Shown in pieces: positions 19,701-28,011 of a DNA stretch of 64,000 nucleotides. This stretch comes from UBA1413 sp037447215 (lineage in GTDB: Bacteria > Bacteroidota > Bacteroidia > Bacteroidales > Prolixibacteraceae). Location of the stretch: NCBI GenBank assembly GCA_037447215.1, contig JBBIHB010000017.1:3444-67443 (forward strand), in the 5' to 3' direction. Both the position numbers and the translations under genes were made by a program. Under the pieces are notes generated by a model that was not told where the DNA came from, did no database searches, and saw nothing but the letters and a program-made list of their open reading frames with translations. Position 1 is the first letter of the stretch; the number at the start of each line of letters is the position of its first letter.

Positions 19701-21305
19701 TTTCATCATCAGATCCCAGGTAGGAAGGCCAGGCGATAGGGTAGTTCCTTTAATAAGTTTCAGGATAAGGGTTTGAGGCGCATCCACCCCATCGGTTGAG
19801 AATTCGCCTACCTGGAAGACCTGTCCATTTGCGGTATAATTATAAGCAACAGCCAATACCTCATCGGTGTTGAGGGCTGTGTTGAGCGAAATGTAACCAA
19901 GGCGTTCGTTGACGGTAAATTCAGAAGGGTTCAGTTTCCGGGCCTGCTCTATCTTTTCGAAATCACGGCCACCTACAAACTGGTTCCCGAACTGCGACAT
20001 TATAGAGGTGATATTCTGTACGTTTCGTATGCCGGAAAAAGTTGTGGTCAATGATCGGTACATTGCATTTGCCTGATTGTTCGGATAAATGTTCACAGGG
20101 AATGGGAGCCCGGTGTTCTGCTGAAAATCTGGAATAGGGTTGTAAATATGTGGGTCATGTTCACCCAGGTCCTGTAAAGCAAAAATATTGCGTGATTCGG
20201 TAAAATTATTGGTTTTGTTGGTTACCCATATTTCGATTTTATTGATGGTAATCCCCGATCGGATTACAGGCAGGCTTCTAAGGGCACTGTTGTAATTGTC
20301 CCTGAAATATTGTGAGAGAAAAAAATGGCGGTTGGCATCATACTCTACTGCCGAAATCTCGAAGCTGGTAACCTGAGCCCCACCTTCCGATTCAACCACT
20401 TTGGTTTCTCCTTTATGCTGCGAAAAGAGGGTGGTAACATTCAGTTTCCCGAATTGCATTTCGGTTTTTATCCCGAAAAGATTTGACGCTCCGGTAATGA
20501 GTGAACCATTCAATGGCAATGAAACGTTTCCTGCTTCAATCCTTTTGATGATTTCATCTTCTTCTCCGGTATATTCGAGGTTCATCTTATTCTCATAATC
20601 GAAAGTCGCCTCGGTATTGTAATTGACCCGCATATTCATTTTTGTACCGATCTGTCCCATTACATTCATCTGTATTTTCTGATCGAAATCGAACGAGGGG
20701 ACTTTGCGGAGCCGTTCGGGAATAGCGGGGTTCTGTGTTTCATTAACCTGGTAACCAAAACTCACCTCAACATATCCCTGTGGTTTGATGTCTATCACAT
20801 TGCCCCCAAAAATGCGGTTAAATGCCTCACTTTCGATGGTGAGCCTTGGTATCAGCGACCCCTGGTTCTGTAAATCAGTGATGTTTTTTCTTGATCGCCA
20901 GTAATCGCGGATGGATTTCTCGAAGTCGTAATCAATATAGTCTTCGAGTGTCATTGCCTGTGGAAGCCGGTAATTCAGGTTTCCTATCCGTTCATAAAAA
21001 ATATACTTTCCGGTTATCGGGTCATATTCCACCTGTTGGGTAAGGTTTGAAGGCCTGCGCAGGAACAATCCGGAAGTATCGCGTTGGGTTGGCTGCCCGA
21101 ATGCGGGCCTGTCGGAAAACGGGAAAGGCAGCGGTGCGGTGATGGTATCCGGTGCTGCACCTGCTGATTCAACCGGAACCTCGATAAACAAAGGCATTGA
21201 AGCCGAAATCTCTTCAACTCCTGTCCCTGGGCCTCCGCTCAGTGATAAAAGGGAAAAAATTGCGGTAAGTAAGAGTATATTTTTTAGAAAAGTCCGGAAT
21301 TTCAT
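13785..21305 (-). CDS. sprA: T9SS outer-membrane translocon protein SprA (Sov)
   Basis: The 2506-residue protein is the size expected for SprA/Sov (about 2400-2500). It starts with a signal sequence (MKFRTFLKNILLLTAIFSLL) and continues as an almost purely beta-strand protein rich in aromatic and Asn residues. Recognisable segments are the N-terminal IPRLTIESEAFNRIFGGNVI, INVMGQIGTKMNMRVNYNTE-like strands, SVKVTAGGRELVENVDYTVD and AAYIDDFEGTKTTIDL. At the C-terminus it ends in barrel strands (VSFRFTLAQ). SprA forms a very large single-chain barrel in the outer membrane that is the exit channel of type IX secretion and is needed for gliding in some species. It sits 7 bases after ruvA, a neighbour arrangement I recall from other Bacteroidota. 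A Plug-type partner lies at 60384-61661. Confidence 0.95.
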   Translation of the reverse strand: MKFRTFLKNILLLTAIFSLLSLSGGPGTGVEEISASMPLFIEVPVESAGAAPDTITAPLPFPFSDRPAFGQPTQRDTSGLFLRRPSNLTQQVEYDPITGKYIFYERIGNLNYRLPQAMTLEDYIDYDFEKSIRDYWRSRKNITDLQNQGSLIPRLTIESEAFNRIFGGNVIDIKPQGYVEVSFGYQVNETQNPAIPERLRKVPSFDFDQKIQMNVMGQIGTKMNMRVNYNTEATFDYENKMNLEYTGEEDEIIKRIEAGNVSLPLNGSLITGASNLFGIKTEMQFGKLNVTTLFSQHKGETKVVESEGGAQVTSFEISAVEYDANRHFFLSQYFRDNYNSALRSLPVIRSGITINKIEIWVTNKTNNFTESRNIFALQDLGEHDPHIYNPIPDFQQNTGLPFPVNIYPNNQANAMYRSLTTTFSGIRNVQNITSIMSQFGNQFVGGRDFEKIEQARKLNPSEFTVNERLGYISLNTALNTDEVLAVAYNYTANGQVFQVGEFSTDGVDAPQTLILKLIKGTTLSPGLPTWDLMMKNVYNLNAYQLTSQDFIFNVMYMNDSTGTYINYIPEGRLNGRILLSVMNLDKLNKQLDPFPDGVFDYIEGTTVRSSNARIIFPVLEPFGKHLADSIQDQALIDKYVFQALYDSTRTIAEQDAERNKFMLMGSYKGASGSDILLNTFNLTPGSVKVTAGGRELVENVDYTVDYTLGRVRIINPGLLESGTPIQVATESQDLFSMQRKTLLGTHANYAFSDNFNIGATALYMQERPLTQKIDYGQDPISNLIVGLDTRFSTESRFLTRAIDKLPLINTKAPSTINFEAEFARLIPGHSRVIGRNGAAYIDDFEGTKTTIDLKARQAWVMASTPQLQQLYPEGNLSNQTEYGFNRGLLAWYIIDPLFLRNSSLTPNHIRNDKDLQSNHFVREVFEKEIFPAKESPVGQPTNIPVFDMAFYPSEKGPYNFDTRPSPYSEGINPDGTLRDPASRWGGIMRRIETSDFENANIEFIEFWLMDPFVYDTLGMLSGGDLYFNLGDISEEILRDGRKSFENGLPTTAQVTNVDTTVWGRVSTQQSLVNAFDNNPASRRFQDVGLDGLSDEDERSFFTDYLEEIKSIVSSEVYERFLNDPSNDNYHYYRGTNLDQQELGILERYKRYNGMDGNSPTTEMSPETYPTSASTIPDIEDINNDNTLNEYERYYQYRVSLRKQDMVLGKNYINDVKLSRVQLKNGQIGEVKWYQFKIPVREYDDVFGSIRDFKSIRFLRMFMSSFKDPVILRFATLDLVRADWRRYTRTLSETGMEYDATSFDISAVNVEENGSRSPVNYILPPGIDRVIDPANPQLRQLNEQSMVLKVTDLEQGDARAAYKSIYMDFRRYKNMKLEVHAEQMDGYPLRDDELVFFIRLGADYNFNYYEYEVPLKLTPPGRYNGEILSDRYEVWPDENRLDIPLEVFTQAKLDRDARIREAGSNFRIQDVYEVPHQGWNNNKNRIKVKGSPNLGNVQVMMMGIRNRKGQVNTGPKSVEVWVNELRLTDFDQEGGWAANARVTTRLADLGTVTVAGRTRSAGFGSIEQKVNQRSLDNLTEFDIASTVDLGRFFPKESGVRIPMYYGYSQSNRNPKYDPLNPDIELNESLKRSESKSVRDSIRFIAQDVVTRKSLNFTNVKVEPQMTQAKNPRPWDPGNFAATYSFNELFMRNINTEYNIDRTYRGMLSYNFNSRPELWEPLQKVEFLKKGPLMLLGDFNLYPLPTQISFRTDLYRRYNEIQARNITNPGMILPQTFQKDFLWNRFFDLRYDITRNLKVDFSSRNTARIDEPEGRINRRDDDYQWKRDSILANLWDMGRPTLYNHDVNASYSLPLNRIKMLNFLSATARYQGTYNWAAGPLTPDTIRLGNMVENSQNLQLTGNVNLNQIYNMVPYFKRLDEKFQRTSRVRGNIGQTGRQQQTQPIQQPDPEFNQRNVQLTVGQPVSIKHNLNLRVVTIRATTPQGQVIEGSTKTIDKNTVEFTPTSAAGIANILVTGKPEKNFLKDVFDLTMRMVTGVKSISINHSIAGGTVLPGYLPEPAIFGSGRYTPDQNLFGRNIGSSVAPGFPFLMGWQDRQFAQTAGERGWLTTDPLLNMPFLYNRSERFSIMANIEPLPDLRIDVNADRVISKNISEFYSWDNVSNSFNPNSLTERGNFSMSVLTWSTAFFAIGKEGVPHSEAFKNFKDYRLTIARRLAAGRQANPAYNYDPAAINPTTGFPDGYGPTSVEVLVPAFLAAYQGADPDNVTLGMFPSIKYIRPNWRVQYEGMVSRIPKLSNIMRTMNFTHSYRSSYTVGSFLTNLNYMTVEDGFSYLRDIQNNFLPAFEFNSVSINETFSPLINMDITWINDLTTRSEIKRSRSIALSFANNQITEVLSDEYIFGVGYRFDRMDIILKSKNSQRSYSNDLTLRTDLSFRKNKTILRRIAEDTDQLTAGQSAITIKTTADYMLSDRFQLRVYFDKVINEPLTSVSFPTSNTNMGVSFRFTLAQ

Positions 21306-21312
21306 TCAGTAC

Positions 21313-21894
21313 CTATAACCTTTTTAGTGCATGTTTTATCACAACCTCAACGCTTAACCCGGGATGATCATTTAAAATGCCGGCAACCGCTTTTTCGGCA
21401 TCCTTACGGGCAAAACCGAGCATAACTAATGCTGATAACGCTTCATTTTGGATGGTATTGTCCGATGGAATTAAAATTTGTCCCGATTGCGCTGCTTTGC
21501 CCATTTTATCCTTCAGGTCAATAATAATCCTTTGCGCTGTTTTCAGGCCAATCCCTTTTACTGATTTCAGAAGGTTAACATTATCGGTTGTTATAGCAGA
21601 AGCAATTTCATCGGGCGAAAGCGAAGAAAGCATCATCAGAGCTGTAGCGGCACCTACGCCATTAACAGACAGGAGGTTGCGGAATAATTCGCGTTCCGAT
21701 GAAGTGGCAAAACCATACAACAAATGTGCATCTTCGCGCACAATCTGGTGGGTATAAACTTTTGCCTGCTTTTTCCCGTTAAGTGCCGAATAGGTGCTGA
21801 GCGAAATGTGTATGGCATATCCCACTCCTGCGGTTTCGATAATTATATGGGTCGGGGTCAGGTCGGCTATTTCTCCGGAAATAAATTCGTACAT
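21313..21894 (-). CDS. ruvA: Holliday junction branch migration protein RuvA
   Basis: The 193-residue protein has the three RuvA parts. The N-terminal OB fold begins MYEFISGEIADLTPTHIIIE with GVGYAIHISLSTYSAL. The central tandem helix-hairpin-helix pair shows NLLSVNGVGAATALMML and LLKSVKGIGLKTAQRIIIDL. The C-terminal RuvB-binding domain has NEALSALVMLGFARKDAEKA. It binds four-way DNA junctions as a tetramer and recruits the RuvB motor. Length is normal and the start is a clear ATG. It lies between pdxA (75 bases upstream) and sprA (7 bases downstream) and is probably cotranscribed with sprA. Confidence 0.97.
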   Translation of the reverse strand: MYEFISGEIADLTPTHIIIETAGVGYAIHISLSTYSALNGKKQAKVYTHQIVREDAHLLYGFATSSERELFRNLLSVNGVGAATALMMLSSLSPDEIASAITTDNVNLLKSVKGIGLKTAQRIIIDLKDKMGKAAQSGQILIPSDNTIQNEALSALVMLGFARKDAEKAVAGILNDHPGLSVEVVIKHALKRL

Positions 21895-21969
21895 AATTGC
21901 CTTCTTCTTGTTTAATTCAACAGCATGTAATCAACATACATGTCAATTGTGCTGAAAAGCCGCTTCCTT

Positions 21970-23091
21970 TCAGGGTAGTACGGAATCGTCGTCAACGGCC
22001 TCAATGTCGATACTTTCATCTTCCTGGTTGGCATTGATATCGAATCTTTTCAATGGGTCTTTGGAAATTTCGTGATAAATGGATCGGTTTTTATGGATAT
22101 CGATGGCCAGGTAAAGCGCTTCCCTGAATGAATCAGGCGAAGCTTTATCTGCACCTGCTATATCGAAAGCGGTTCCATGTGCGGGAGAAGTGCGGACAGC
22201 CGGTAATCCGGCTGTATAATTTACACCCTGGTCAAATGAGGTCAGTTTAAAGGGGATTAAGCCTTGGTCGTGGTACATGGCCAGAATGGCATCGAATTTT
22301 AAAAAGTCACCCGACCCAAAAAACCCATCGGCAGGGTAAGGTCCTAATGCCATTATTCCTTCGTTGCGCGCCTGGTCAAGGGCAGGGATGATGATATTCT
22401 GTTCTTCATATCCAATCAAACCGTTATCTCCGGCATGGGGGTTAAGTGCCAGGACTGCAATACAGGGATTGGTTAGGGCAAAATCCTGAAGCAGTGACCG
22501 TGAGATAATCCTCAGTTTCGAAACGATTTTATCTTTCGTGATGTGCTTTGCAACCTCCGATAAGGGTATATGACCGGTCACCACACCAATTTTAAGGTTG
22601 TGGCTAACCATTAGCATCACAAAATCGCGGACATTGAACTGTTGTGCCAGATATTCGGTATGTCCAGAAAATTTGAATTTTTCGCTTTGAATGTTGTCTT
22701 TATTAATGGGGGCAGTGATTAATACATCAATCTGTTCTTTCTTTAAGTCGGCAACCGCCCGTTCGAGGGCAAGAAACGATGATTCCCCTGCTGCTTCGGT
22801 CGATTTCCCAAGTTCGACCCTGATGTTTTCGTCGATGCAGTTGATGATATTGGCCCGGTTGTGCGATGCTTCGTAGGGCGTTTTTATATGGTTAAAGCTC
22901 AGGGTTTCGATGTTAAGCGCTTTCCGGTGATATGCAGCTACTTTTGGTGAACCATAAACTATGGGTGTGCACATTTCCAGTATCCTGGGTTCAAGAAGTG
23001 TTTTCATGATCACCTCATAGCTGATACCATTGATATCGCCGTGCGAAATGCCAACTTTTATTTTTGGATGATAAACCATATCTAAGGCCAT
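21970..23091 (-). CDS. pdxA: 4-hydroxythreonine-4-phosphate dehydrogenase PdxA
   Basis: PdxA oxidises 4-phosphohydroxy-threonine in the DXP-dependent route to pyridoxal phosphate. The family's metal-binding histidines are visible in FSGHTEYLAQQF, LALNPHAGDNG and AMYHDQGLIPFKL, and the C-terminal VRTSPAHGTAFDIAG is a hallmark. The frame is open to 23121, but that codon is TTG, so I chose ATG 23091 (MALDMVYHPKIKVGISHGD). ATG 23079 is also possible. The product is then 373 residues, slightly longer than typical, with an acidic tail (EDESIDIEAVDDDS) that is not part of the core fold. It is 44 bases after the aminopeptidase gene and 75 before ruvA. Confidence 0.95.
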   Translation of the reverse strand: MALDMVYHPKIKVGISHGDINGISYEVIMKTLLEPRILEMCTPIVYGSPKVAAYHRKALNIETLSFNHIKTPYEASHNRANIINCIDENIRVELGKSTEAAGESSFLALERAVADLKKEQIDVLITAPINKDNIQSEKFKFSGHTEYLAQQFNVRDFVMLMVSHNLKIGVVTGHIPLSEVAKHITKDKIVSKLRIISRSLLQDFALTNPCIAVLALNPHAGDNGLIGYEEQNIIIPALDQARNEGIMALGPYPADGFFGSGDFLKFDAILAMYHDQGLIPFKLTSFDQGVNYTAGLPAVRTSPAHGTAFDIAGADKASPDSFREALYLAIDIHKNRSIYHEISKDPLKRFDINANQEDESIDIEAVDDDSVLP

Positions 23092-23135
23092 TAAATTTTT
23101 ACTTGTATGCAATTCGGGCAAATTTACGCTATTTT

Positions 23136-24551
23136 TTAGAAATTTTTCAAAAAGTTATATAGCAGCCTGATACCGCTTCCTGTACCCCCTTTGGGCTTCC
23201 ATGCATCTTTTTCGAAAAGCCAGGCTGTTCCGGCAATATCCAAATGAATCCATGGATAATCAGTAAAATGTTCGAGAAACTTACCGGCAACGATGGTTTG
23301 TCCCTCACGCCCGCCTAAATTAGTCAAATCGGCAATATCCGACTTTAACGATTGTCCGTATTCTTCCCAAAGGGGCAATTCTACCAGCCGTTCAAATACT
23401 TCTTCACCCGATTGTTTCAGTTTAATGATGTTTTCGGGAGTATTTCCCATGGCAATGATTGCATGGTGGCCGGCAATAATAGAAGCAGCGCCTGTAAGGG
23501 TGGCCAGGTCGATGACCAGCAGGGGGTTGTATTTTTTTGCATAGCTCAGGGCATCGGCAAGCAATAAACGGCCTTCGGCATCTGTATTCATAACTTCAAC
23601 AGTGGTTCCATCGAACATGGTGATGACGTCGCCAGGAACAAATGCATTCCCATCGGGACGGTTATCGGTGGCTGGCACCAGTCCAATCAGGTGAACGGGT
23701 AAATTTGAAAGGGCTGCAGCATTGATGGTTGCCGCAACAACAGCAGCGCCAGCCATATCGCATTTCATATAATCCATCGATTTGGGTGTTGGCTTCAGGC
23801 TTAATCCGCCTGTGTCGTAAACTACACCCTTCCCGGCAAGGACAATAGGTTGGCCGTTGGCCCGATCCTGGGGTTTCCATTCGAGAACTGTAAATGTGGG
23901 CGGATCGATACTTCCCCTGTTTACGGCCAGCAAGCCACCCATCTTCAAAGTTTCAATTTTCTGCTTATGAAAAACTTCTACTTTAAAACCTGCTTCTATT
24001 CCTTTAATGGAAATTTCTTCTGAAAGTTTTTCCGCGTTAAGGTAGGATAGGGGTTCATTTACCATGTCGCGTGCCCACCAAACCGATTTTGTCAGTGACG
24101 ATAGCTCATTGAGCTGGCTCTGCGTGATGTCTTTATGGACAATTTTTACCTCGGAAGGTACAAAATCGTCCTTCTCCTTTTTGTATTTATGAAATTCATA
24201 CCCTGCAAGCAGAAACCCTTCAGCAAAGGCAAGCACAAAATCTGTATCAACCTGGCCTATGATGACCACCGTTTCCGGTTTTTCGTTCTTAATGGTCCCC
24301 ATCCAGGTTGCGCCTGCTTTTCGGTAAGCCTGCCTAACCTGGTTCCGGGGTTTTTCCATATCGGGTTTTACCAGAAAAATATGATGGGGGAGCTTTTGAA
24401 TCAGAACAGTGTTTGCCTTCATGGGCTTATTTGTCCATAGAGTTTTTTCCTGTTCCGATAAGGTTAAAGGTATGTTATCAATATCTGTGAATAGCACTGC
24501 AACCGTGCCCTTTTCATAGACGGGAGCAGATTTTGTTAAATTCGTTTTCAC
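23136..24551 (-). CDS. M17 leucyl aminopeptidase family protein
   Basis: The 471-residue protein is an M17 cytosolic aminopeptidase, a two-metal hexameric enzyme that removes N-terminal residues from peptides. The C-terminal catalytic domain shows VLAGKGVVYDTGGLSLKP (Lys and Asp ligands), MKCDMAGAAVVAA, MNTDAEGRLLLADAL with the bicarbonate-binding Arg, and TLTGAASIIAG. The N-terminal macrodomain-like part is divergent, as usual. The start is GTG at 24551. No in-frame ATG occurs until residue 43 (MKANTVLIQKL), which would cut into the N-terminal domain. It is 44 bases after kbl and 44 before pdxA, in the same minus-strand run. Confidence 0.93.
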   Translation of the reverse strand: MKTNLTKSAPVYEKGTVAVLFTDIDNIPLTLSEQEKTLWTNKPMKANTVLIQKLPHHIFLVKPDMEKPRNQVRQAYRKAGATWMGTIKNEKPETVVIIGQVDTDFVLAFAEGFLLAGYEFHKYKKEKDDFVPSEVKIVHKDITQSQLNELSSLTKSVWWARDMVNEPLSYLNAEKLSEEISIKGIEAGFKVEVFHKQKIETLKMGGLLAVNRGSIDPPTFTVLEWKPQDRANGQPIVLAGKGVVYDTGGLSLKPTPKSMDYMKCDMAGAAVVAATINAAALSNLPVHLIGLVPATDNRPDGNAFVPGDVITMFDGTTVEVMNTDAEGRLLLADALSYAKKYNPLLVIDLATLTGAASIIAGHHAIIAMGNTPENIIKLKQSGEEVFERLVELPLWEEYGQSLKSDIADLTNLGGREGQTIVAGKFLEHFTDYPWIHLDIAGTAWLFEKDAWKPKGGTGSGIRLLYNFLKNF

Positions 24552-24595
24552 TCTTTTGAATTGATTTTGGAAATATCAATATATGAGGAAGATTC

Positions 24596-25786
24596 TTACT
24601 TTATCAACCCTAAGTTTTTTCCCACTTTAATAAAAGCTGCGACAGTTTTATCAACTTGCTCAAAAGTATGCGCTGCTGAAAGCTGCACCCTTATGCGTGC
24701 TTTCCCGCGAGGAACAACCGGGAATACAAACCCGATAACATAAACACCCTCTTTGAGCAGTTCATCGGCGAACCGGATAGCCATGGGTTCGTCGTAGATC
24801 ATCACTGGGACTATTGCAGTATCGCCTTTTACCAGGTCGAACCCTGCTTCTTCCATTTGACTGCGGAAACGGTTGGCATTCTGCATCACCTTGTGTTGAA
24901 GGTTGGTGTTCCGGCTCAGCATTTCAATGGCTTTCATTGTTGCCCCTACCGTTGCCGGGGCAAGGGTATTGCTGAACAGGTAAGGCCGTGACCGTTGCCT
25001 GAGCATCTCAATAATTTCGGCCCTGCCCGAAGTACAGCCTCCGTTGCCTCCACCCATTGCTTTCCCGAATGTGGTTGTAATCATGTCGATTTTTCCCATC
25101 AGGCCAAAATGCTCGGCGGTACCTCGACCGGTATCGCCGATATATCCGGTTGCATGTGAATCGTCAACCATTACCAACGCATCATATTTTTCACAGAGTT
25201 CAACAATCTCAGGGAGTTTACAAATATCGCCATCCATCGAAAATACGCCGTCGGTTACTACTATCCTGTATTTTGCAGATTGCGAATCCTGAAGACATTT
25301 TTCGAGTTCTTCCATTTTGGAGTGCTTATAGCGGAACCGCTGTGCTTTGCAAAGCCTGATTCCGTCGATGATGGAAGCGTGGTTCAGTTCGTCAGAAATT
25401 ATTGCGCTGTCCTCACCAAACAGGGGTTCAAAAACGCCACCATTGGCATCGAAAGCAGCACAATAGAGAATGGTGTCTTCAGTTCCAAGAAATCCGGAAA
25501 TCTTTTTTTCAAGTTCTTTATGAATCTGCTGTGTGCCGCAGATAAAGCGTACTGAAGAGAGGCCAAAACCCCACTGGTTCATTATATCCTGCGAGGCTTT
25601 TACTATTTCAGGATGATTGGCCAGACCCAGATAGTTGTTGGCACAAAAGTTCAGGGCTGTTTCACCCGTTTGCAAGGTAATTTCAGCCCCCTGTGCCGAA
25701 GTGATTATCCGTTCAGTTTTGTAAAGTCCCTGCTCTTTCAATTCCTGAAGTGTTTTTCGGAGGTCATCTTTAATTTTTCCGTACAT
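24596..25786 (-). CDS. kbl: Glycine C-acetyltransferase (2-amino-3-ketobutyrate CoA ligase)
   Basis: Kbl is a PLP enzyme that cleaves 2-amino-3-ketobutyrate with CoA to glycine and acetyl-CoA in threonine breakdown. The product of 396 residues shows the AOS-family marks NFCANNYLGLANHPE, VRFICGTQQIHKELE, the cofactor site VMVDDSHATGYIG and the Schiff-base lysine in TTFGKAMGGGNGG. The full-length E. coli enzyme is 398 residues. The frame extends to 25819, but the extra residues (MSRRKTQKACN) are unlike the family, so ATG 25786 (MYGKIKDDLRK) is chosen. No tdh gene is in the window. First gene of the minus-strand run leading to sprA. Confidence 0.95.
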   Translation of the reverse strand: MYGKIKDDLRKTLQELKEQGLYKTERIITSAQGAEITLQTGETALNFCANNYLGLANHPEIVKASQDIMNQWGFGLSSVRFICGTQQIHKELEKKISGFLGTEDTILYCAAFDANGGVFEPLFGEDSAIISDELNHASIIDGIRLCKAQRFRYKHSKMEELEKCLQDSQSAKYRIVVTDGVFSMDGDICKLPEIVELCEKYDALVMVDDSHATGYIGDTGRGTAEHFGLMGKIDMITTTFGKAMGGGNGGCTSGRAEIIEMLRQRSRPYLFSNTLAPATVGATMKAIEMLSRNTNLQHKVMQNANRFRSQMEEAGFDLVKGDTAIVPVMIYDEPMAIRFADELLKEGVYVIGFVFPVVPRGKARIRVQLSAAHTFEQVDKTVAAFIKVGKNLGLIK

Positions 25787-25898
25787 GTTGCAAGCTTTTT
25801 GTGTTTTTCGTCTTGACAAAATAACAAAATCAAAACGAAAATCAAGCTGACAAAGTACAGGGAAATCCTATCGGTTATGATATTCCTTGTATCAATTA

Positions 25899-27800
25899 TT
25901 ATTGTTTCAAAGCTTCAATATAGCGTTGATTTACTTCAATCCCCAAAGCCTGAGCCTGCTGGATGTCGCGAAGGGCACCCGCCTTGTCGCCCATTTTGTT
26001 GAGCAGGAAAGAGCGGTTCTGCCAAAATACCCCTTGCGAAGGATTGATCTGAACAGCCCGGTTAAGATCAGCCAATGCTTCCTGGTTGCGGTTTAGCTTG
26101 TTGAAACATAGCGAACGAAGGTTAAGCATATCGGCATCATTGGGTTTATAAAGTAAATAAGAGTTAATGTCCTCAGTTGCTTTTTCGAAATTGTTCAATG
26201 AATACCAGATCAGCGCGCGGTTCGATAAAGCGTTGATATTTGCCGGGTCAATTTCGAGCGCTTTAACCAGATCGGCCAATGCAGCATCGAAGTTGCCTTT
26301 GGCTGCATATGCAGCGCCCCGGTTGCCGAGGGCTTCCACATACCTGTCGTTTAGTTCGATCGAACGGTTGAAATCCTTCAGCGCTTCATCGATCCGGCCT
26401 AGGTCAAACAGGGCTTTTCCCCTGTTGCTGAATGTGTTAAAACTTTCAGGATTAATTTCAATTGCCTTATCGTATGCTGCAATAGCCTTGTCGTATTGGT
26501 TCATTTCTCTGTAATACCGCCCCATATTATTGTGTGCCACAGCCACGCGAGGGTATTTACTGATTACATCGGTAAACAATGTTTCTGTATTTTTCCACAC
26601 TTTCACACGTGAATGTGCCAATACCGAAAGTGAAATGAGATAAATAATTCCTATTGAATAAAGAATTTTGCTCCAACTGGGGGGAACCCATTTCTCGGCC
26701 AGGATGACATAAACGAAAAATAGTCCGGAGTAACCTACATAAGTGAACCGGTCGGCAAGATATCCCTGTCCTGCCCCTACAACCTGCAAAACGAAAATGA
26801 CATTTACAAGGAAAAACAATGATCCGAAAATCACTTCTGAGCGTATCTGCCTGATTTTGGTAATCCCCCAGGCCAGCAGGATTATTGCGGGCAGGCTTAA
26901 GTAATGAATTGCTGAAAGCTTTGCAGGGAAAGGATAAATTGCCGACATTTCGTAGGGGAATACCGATTTTATAAGATATACAGCAAGGGAATAACTACCC
27001 ACAAATATCCTTTGGTAAACCGGTAAAAGGGTTCCTGTATCAAGGCTCCCTTCTTGTTTCAAAAAATATATCCCGGCCACACCTGTGATAAGCGATAATA
27101 TAAAAAATGGGACTTTATTCCATACTTGACTGATCCTGAATTTTTTATCGTAAAAATAATCAATGAGGATGAGCGAAAGGGGAAGCGAAACGGCCTGAAT
27201 TTTTGACAGTAGTGATAATATGAAAGCGGCCAGGGCGCCAATGTACCACCCCGGATTTCCTGATTCCCTGAACTTTAAATACAATAGTATGGAAAAAAAA
27301 TAGAACAGTGTATATAACATATCTTTTCGTTCCGTTATCCAGGCAACCGATTCGACCCGCATGGGGTGTATGCCAAATAAAATTGTTACTAAAGCAGTTA
27401 CAAACAGGCTCATACCCATCTTTTTCAGGATTAAAAACAATAGCAGGGTACAAATCATATGTAAAAGGATATTGTTGGTGTGAAAAACCTTTGGATTCAG
27501 CCCGGAATAATGGTGTTCAGCTGCAAATGAAAGGGTGGTCAGGGGGGTATATCCACCAATTACGGTAGTGGTAAACATATTCTTTACACTTTCAGGGTTC
27601 AGGTTTTGAACATTCCTGTTTTGCGTAACATTAACATCGTCGTCCCAATTTACAAAATCAAAATTTATGGCGGGTGAAAAAACCATAAAGGTTAAAATGA
27701 GGATTGCGCCCAGTAATAGCCATTCCAGTTTGGAGGAAAACCCATTATGAACCGGTGATTTTTCCGGTGGTTTTCTTTTTGTGCCTTTTGGTCGTGTCAT
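25899..27800 (-). CDS. Multispan membrane protein with C-terminal TPR repeats
   Basis: The 633-residue protein has a basic cytoplasmic start (MTRPKGTKRKPPEK), then roughly ten or more hydrophobic segments to about residue 410. Six TPR units follow, for example AVAHNNMGRYYREMNQYDKA and NALSNRALIWYSLNNFEKA. Marks such as NWDDDVNVTQN, SFAAEHHYSGLNPKVFHTNN and FGIHPMRVESVAWITERKD are typical of a GT-C-like family related to TMTC/O-mannosyltransferase proteins. An acidic DD in the first periplasmic loop would be the expected catalytic region. Lipid-linked-sugar transferase activity is inference; many relatives are annotated only as TPR proteins. It is divergent from gltX. Confidence 0.8.
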   Translation of the reverse strand: MTRPKGTKRKPPEKSPVHNGFSSKLEWLLLGAILILTFMVFSPAINFDFVNWDDDVNVTQNRNVQNLNPESVKNMFTTTVIGGYTPLTTLSFAAEHHYSGLNPKVFHTNNILLHMICTLLLFLILKKMGMSLFVTALVTILFGIHPMRVESVAWITERKDMLYTLFYFFSILLYLKFRESGNPGWYIGALAAFILSLLSKIQAVSLPLSLILIDYFYDKKFRISQVWNKVPFFILSLITGVAGIYFLKQEGSLDTGTLLPVYQRIFVGSYSLAVYLIKSVFPYEMSAIYPFPAKLSAIHYLSLPAIILLAWGITKIRQIRSEVIFGSLFFLVNVIFVLQVVGAGQGYLADRFTYVGYSGLFFVYVILAEKWVPPSWSKILYSIGIIYLISLSVLAHSRVKVWKNTETLFTDVISKYPRVAVAHNNMGRYYREMNQYDKAIAAYDKAIEINPESFNTFSNRGKALFDLGRIDEALKDFNRSIELNDRYVEALGNRGAAYAAKGNFDAALADLVKALEIDPANINALSNRALIWYSLNNFEKATEDINSYLLYKPNDADMLNLRSLCFNKLNRNQEALADLNRAVQINPSQGVFWQNRSFLLNKMGDKAGALRDIQQAQALGIEVNQRYIEALKQ

Positions 27801-27984
27801 GTTTTCAGAATTAAATTATTCAGTTGTTCAATGGGTTAAAAGTAAATATTTGCGGACTACAATCAAAATTCAATTTTTTGGCAAATCTTTTCCTTCATTT
27901 ATTTATCCTTTACTTTAGTCATTGCCCCGGCTATTGAAGTATTCTGTTGCTTTCATTCTGAAAAATTGGTTAGCCATAAATTCC

Positions 27985-27992
27985 TATCTTTG
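27985..27992 (+). promoter_or_regulatory. -7 box upstream of gltX
   Basis: TATCTTTG matches the Bacteroidetes TAnnTTTG element, 20 bases before ATG 28012. A TTG at 27966-27968 is only 16 bases upstream, shorter than the usual 19-21, so the -33 element is uncertain. The site lies inside the longer open frame that begins at 27922 and argues for the later start. Confidence 0.55.
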
Positions 27993-28011
27993 TGGCCAAA
28001 TTAAATATAGA

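Noticed and set aside
27922..28011. Earlier start for gltX
   Set aside because: The 30 extra residues lack homology and include the -7 box at 27985-27992.
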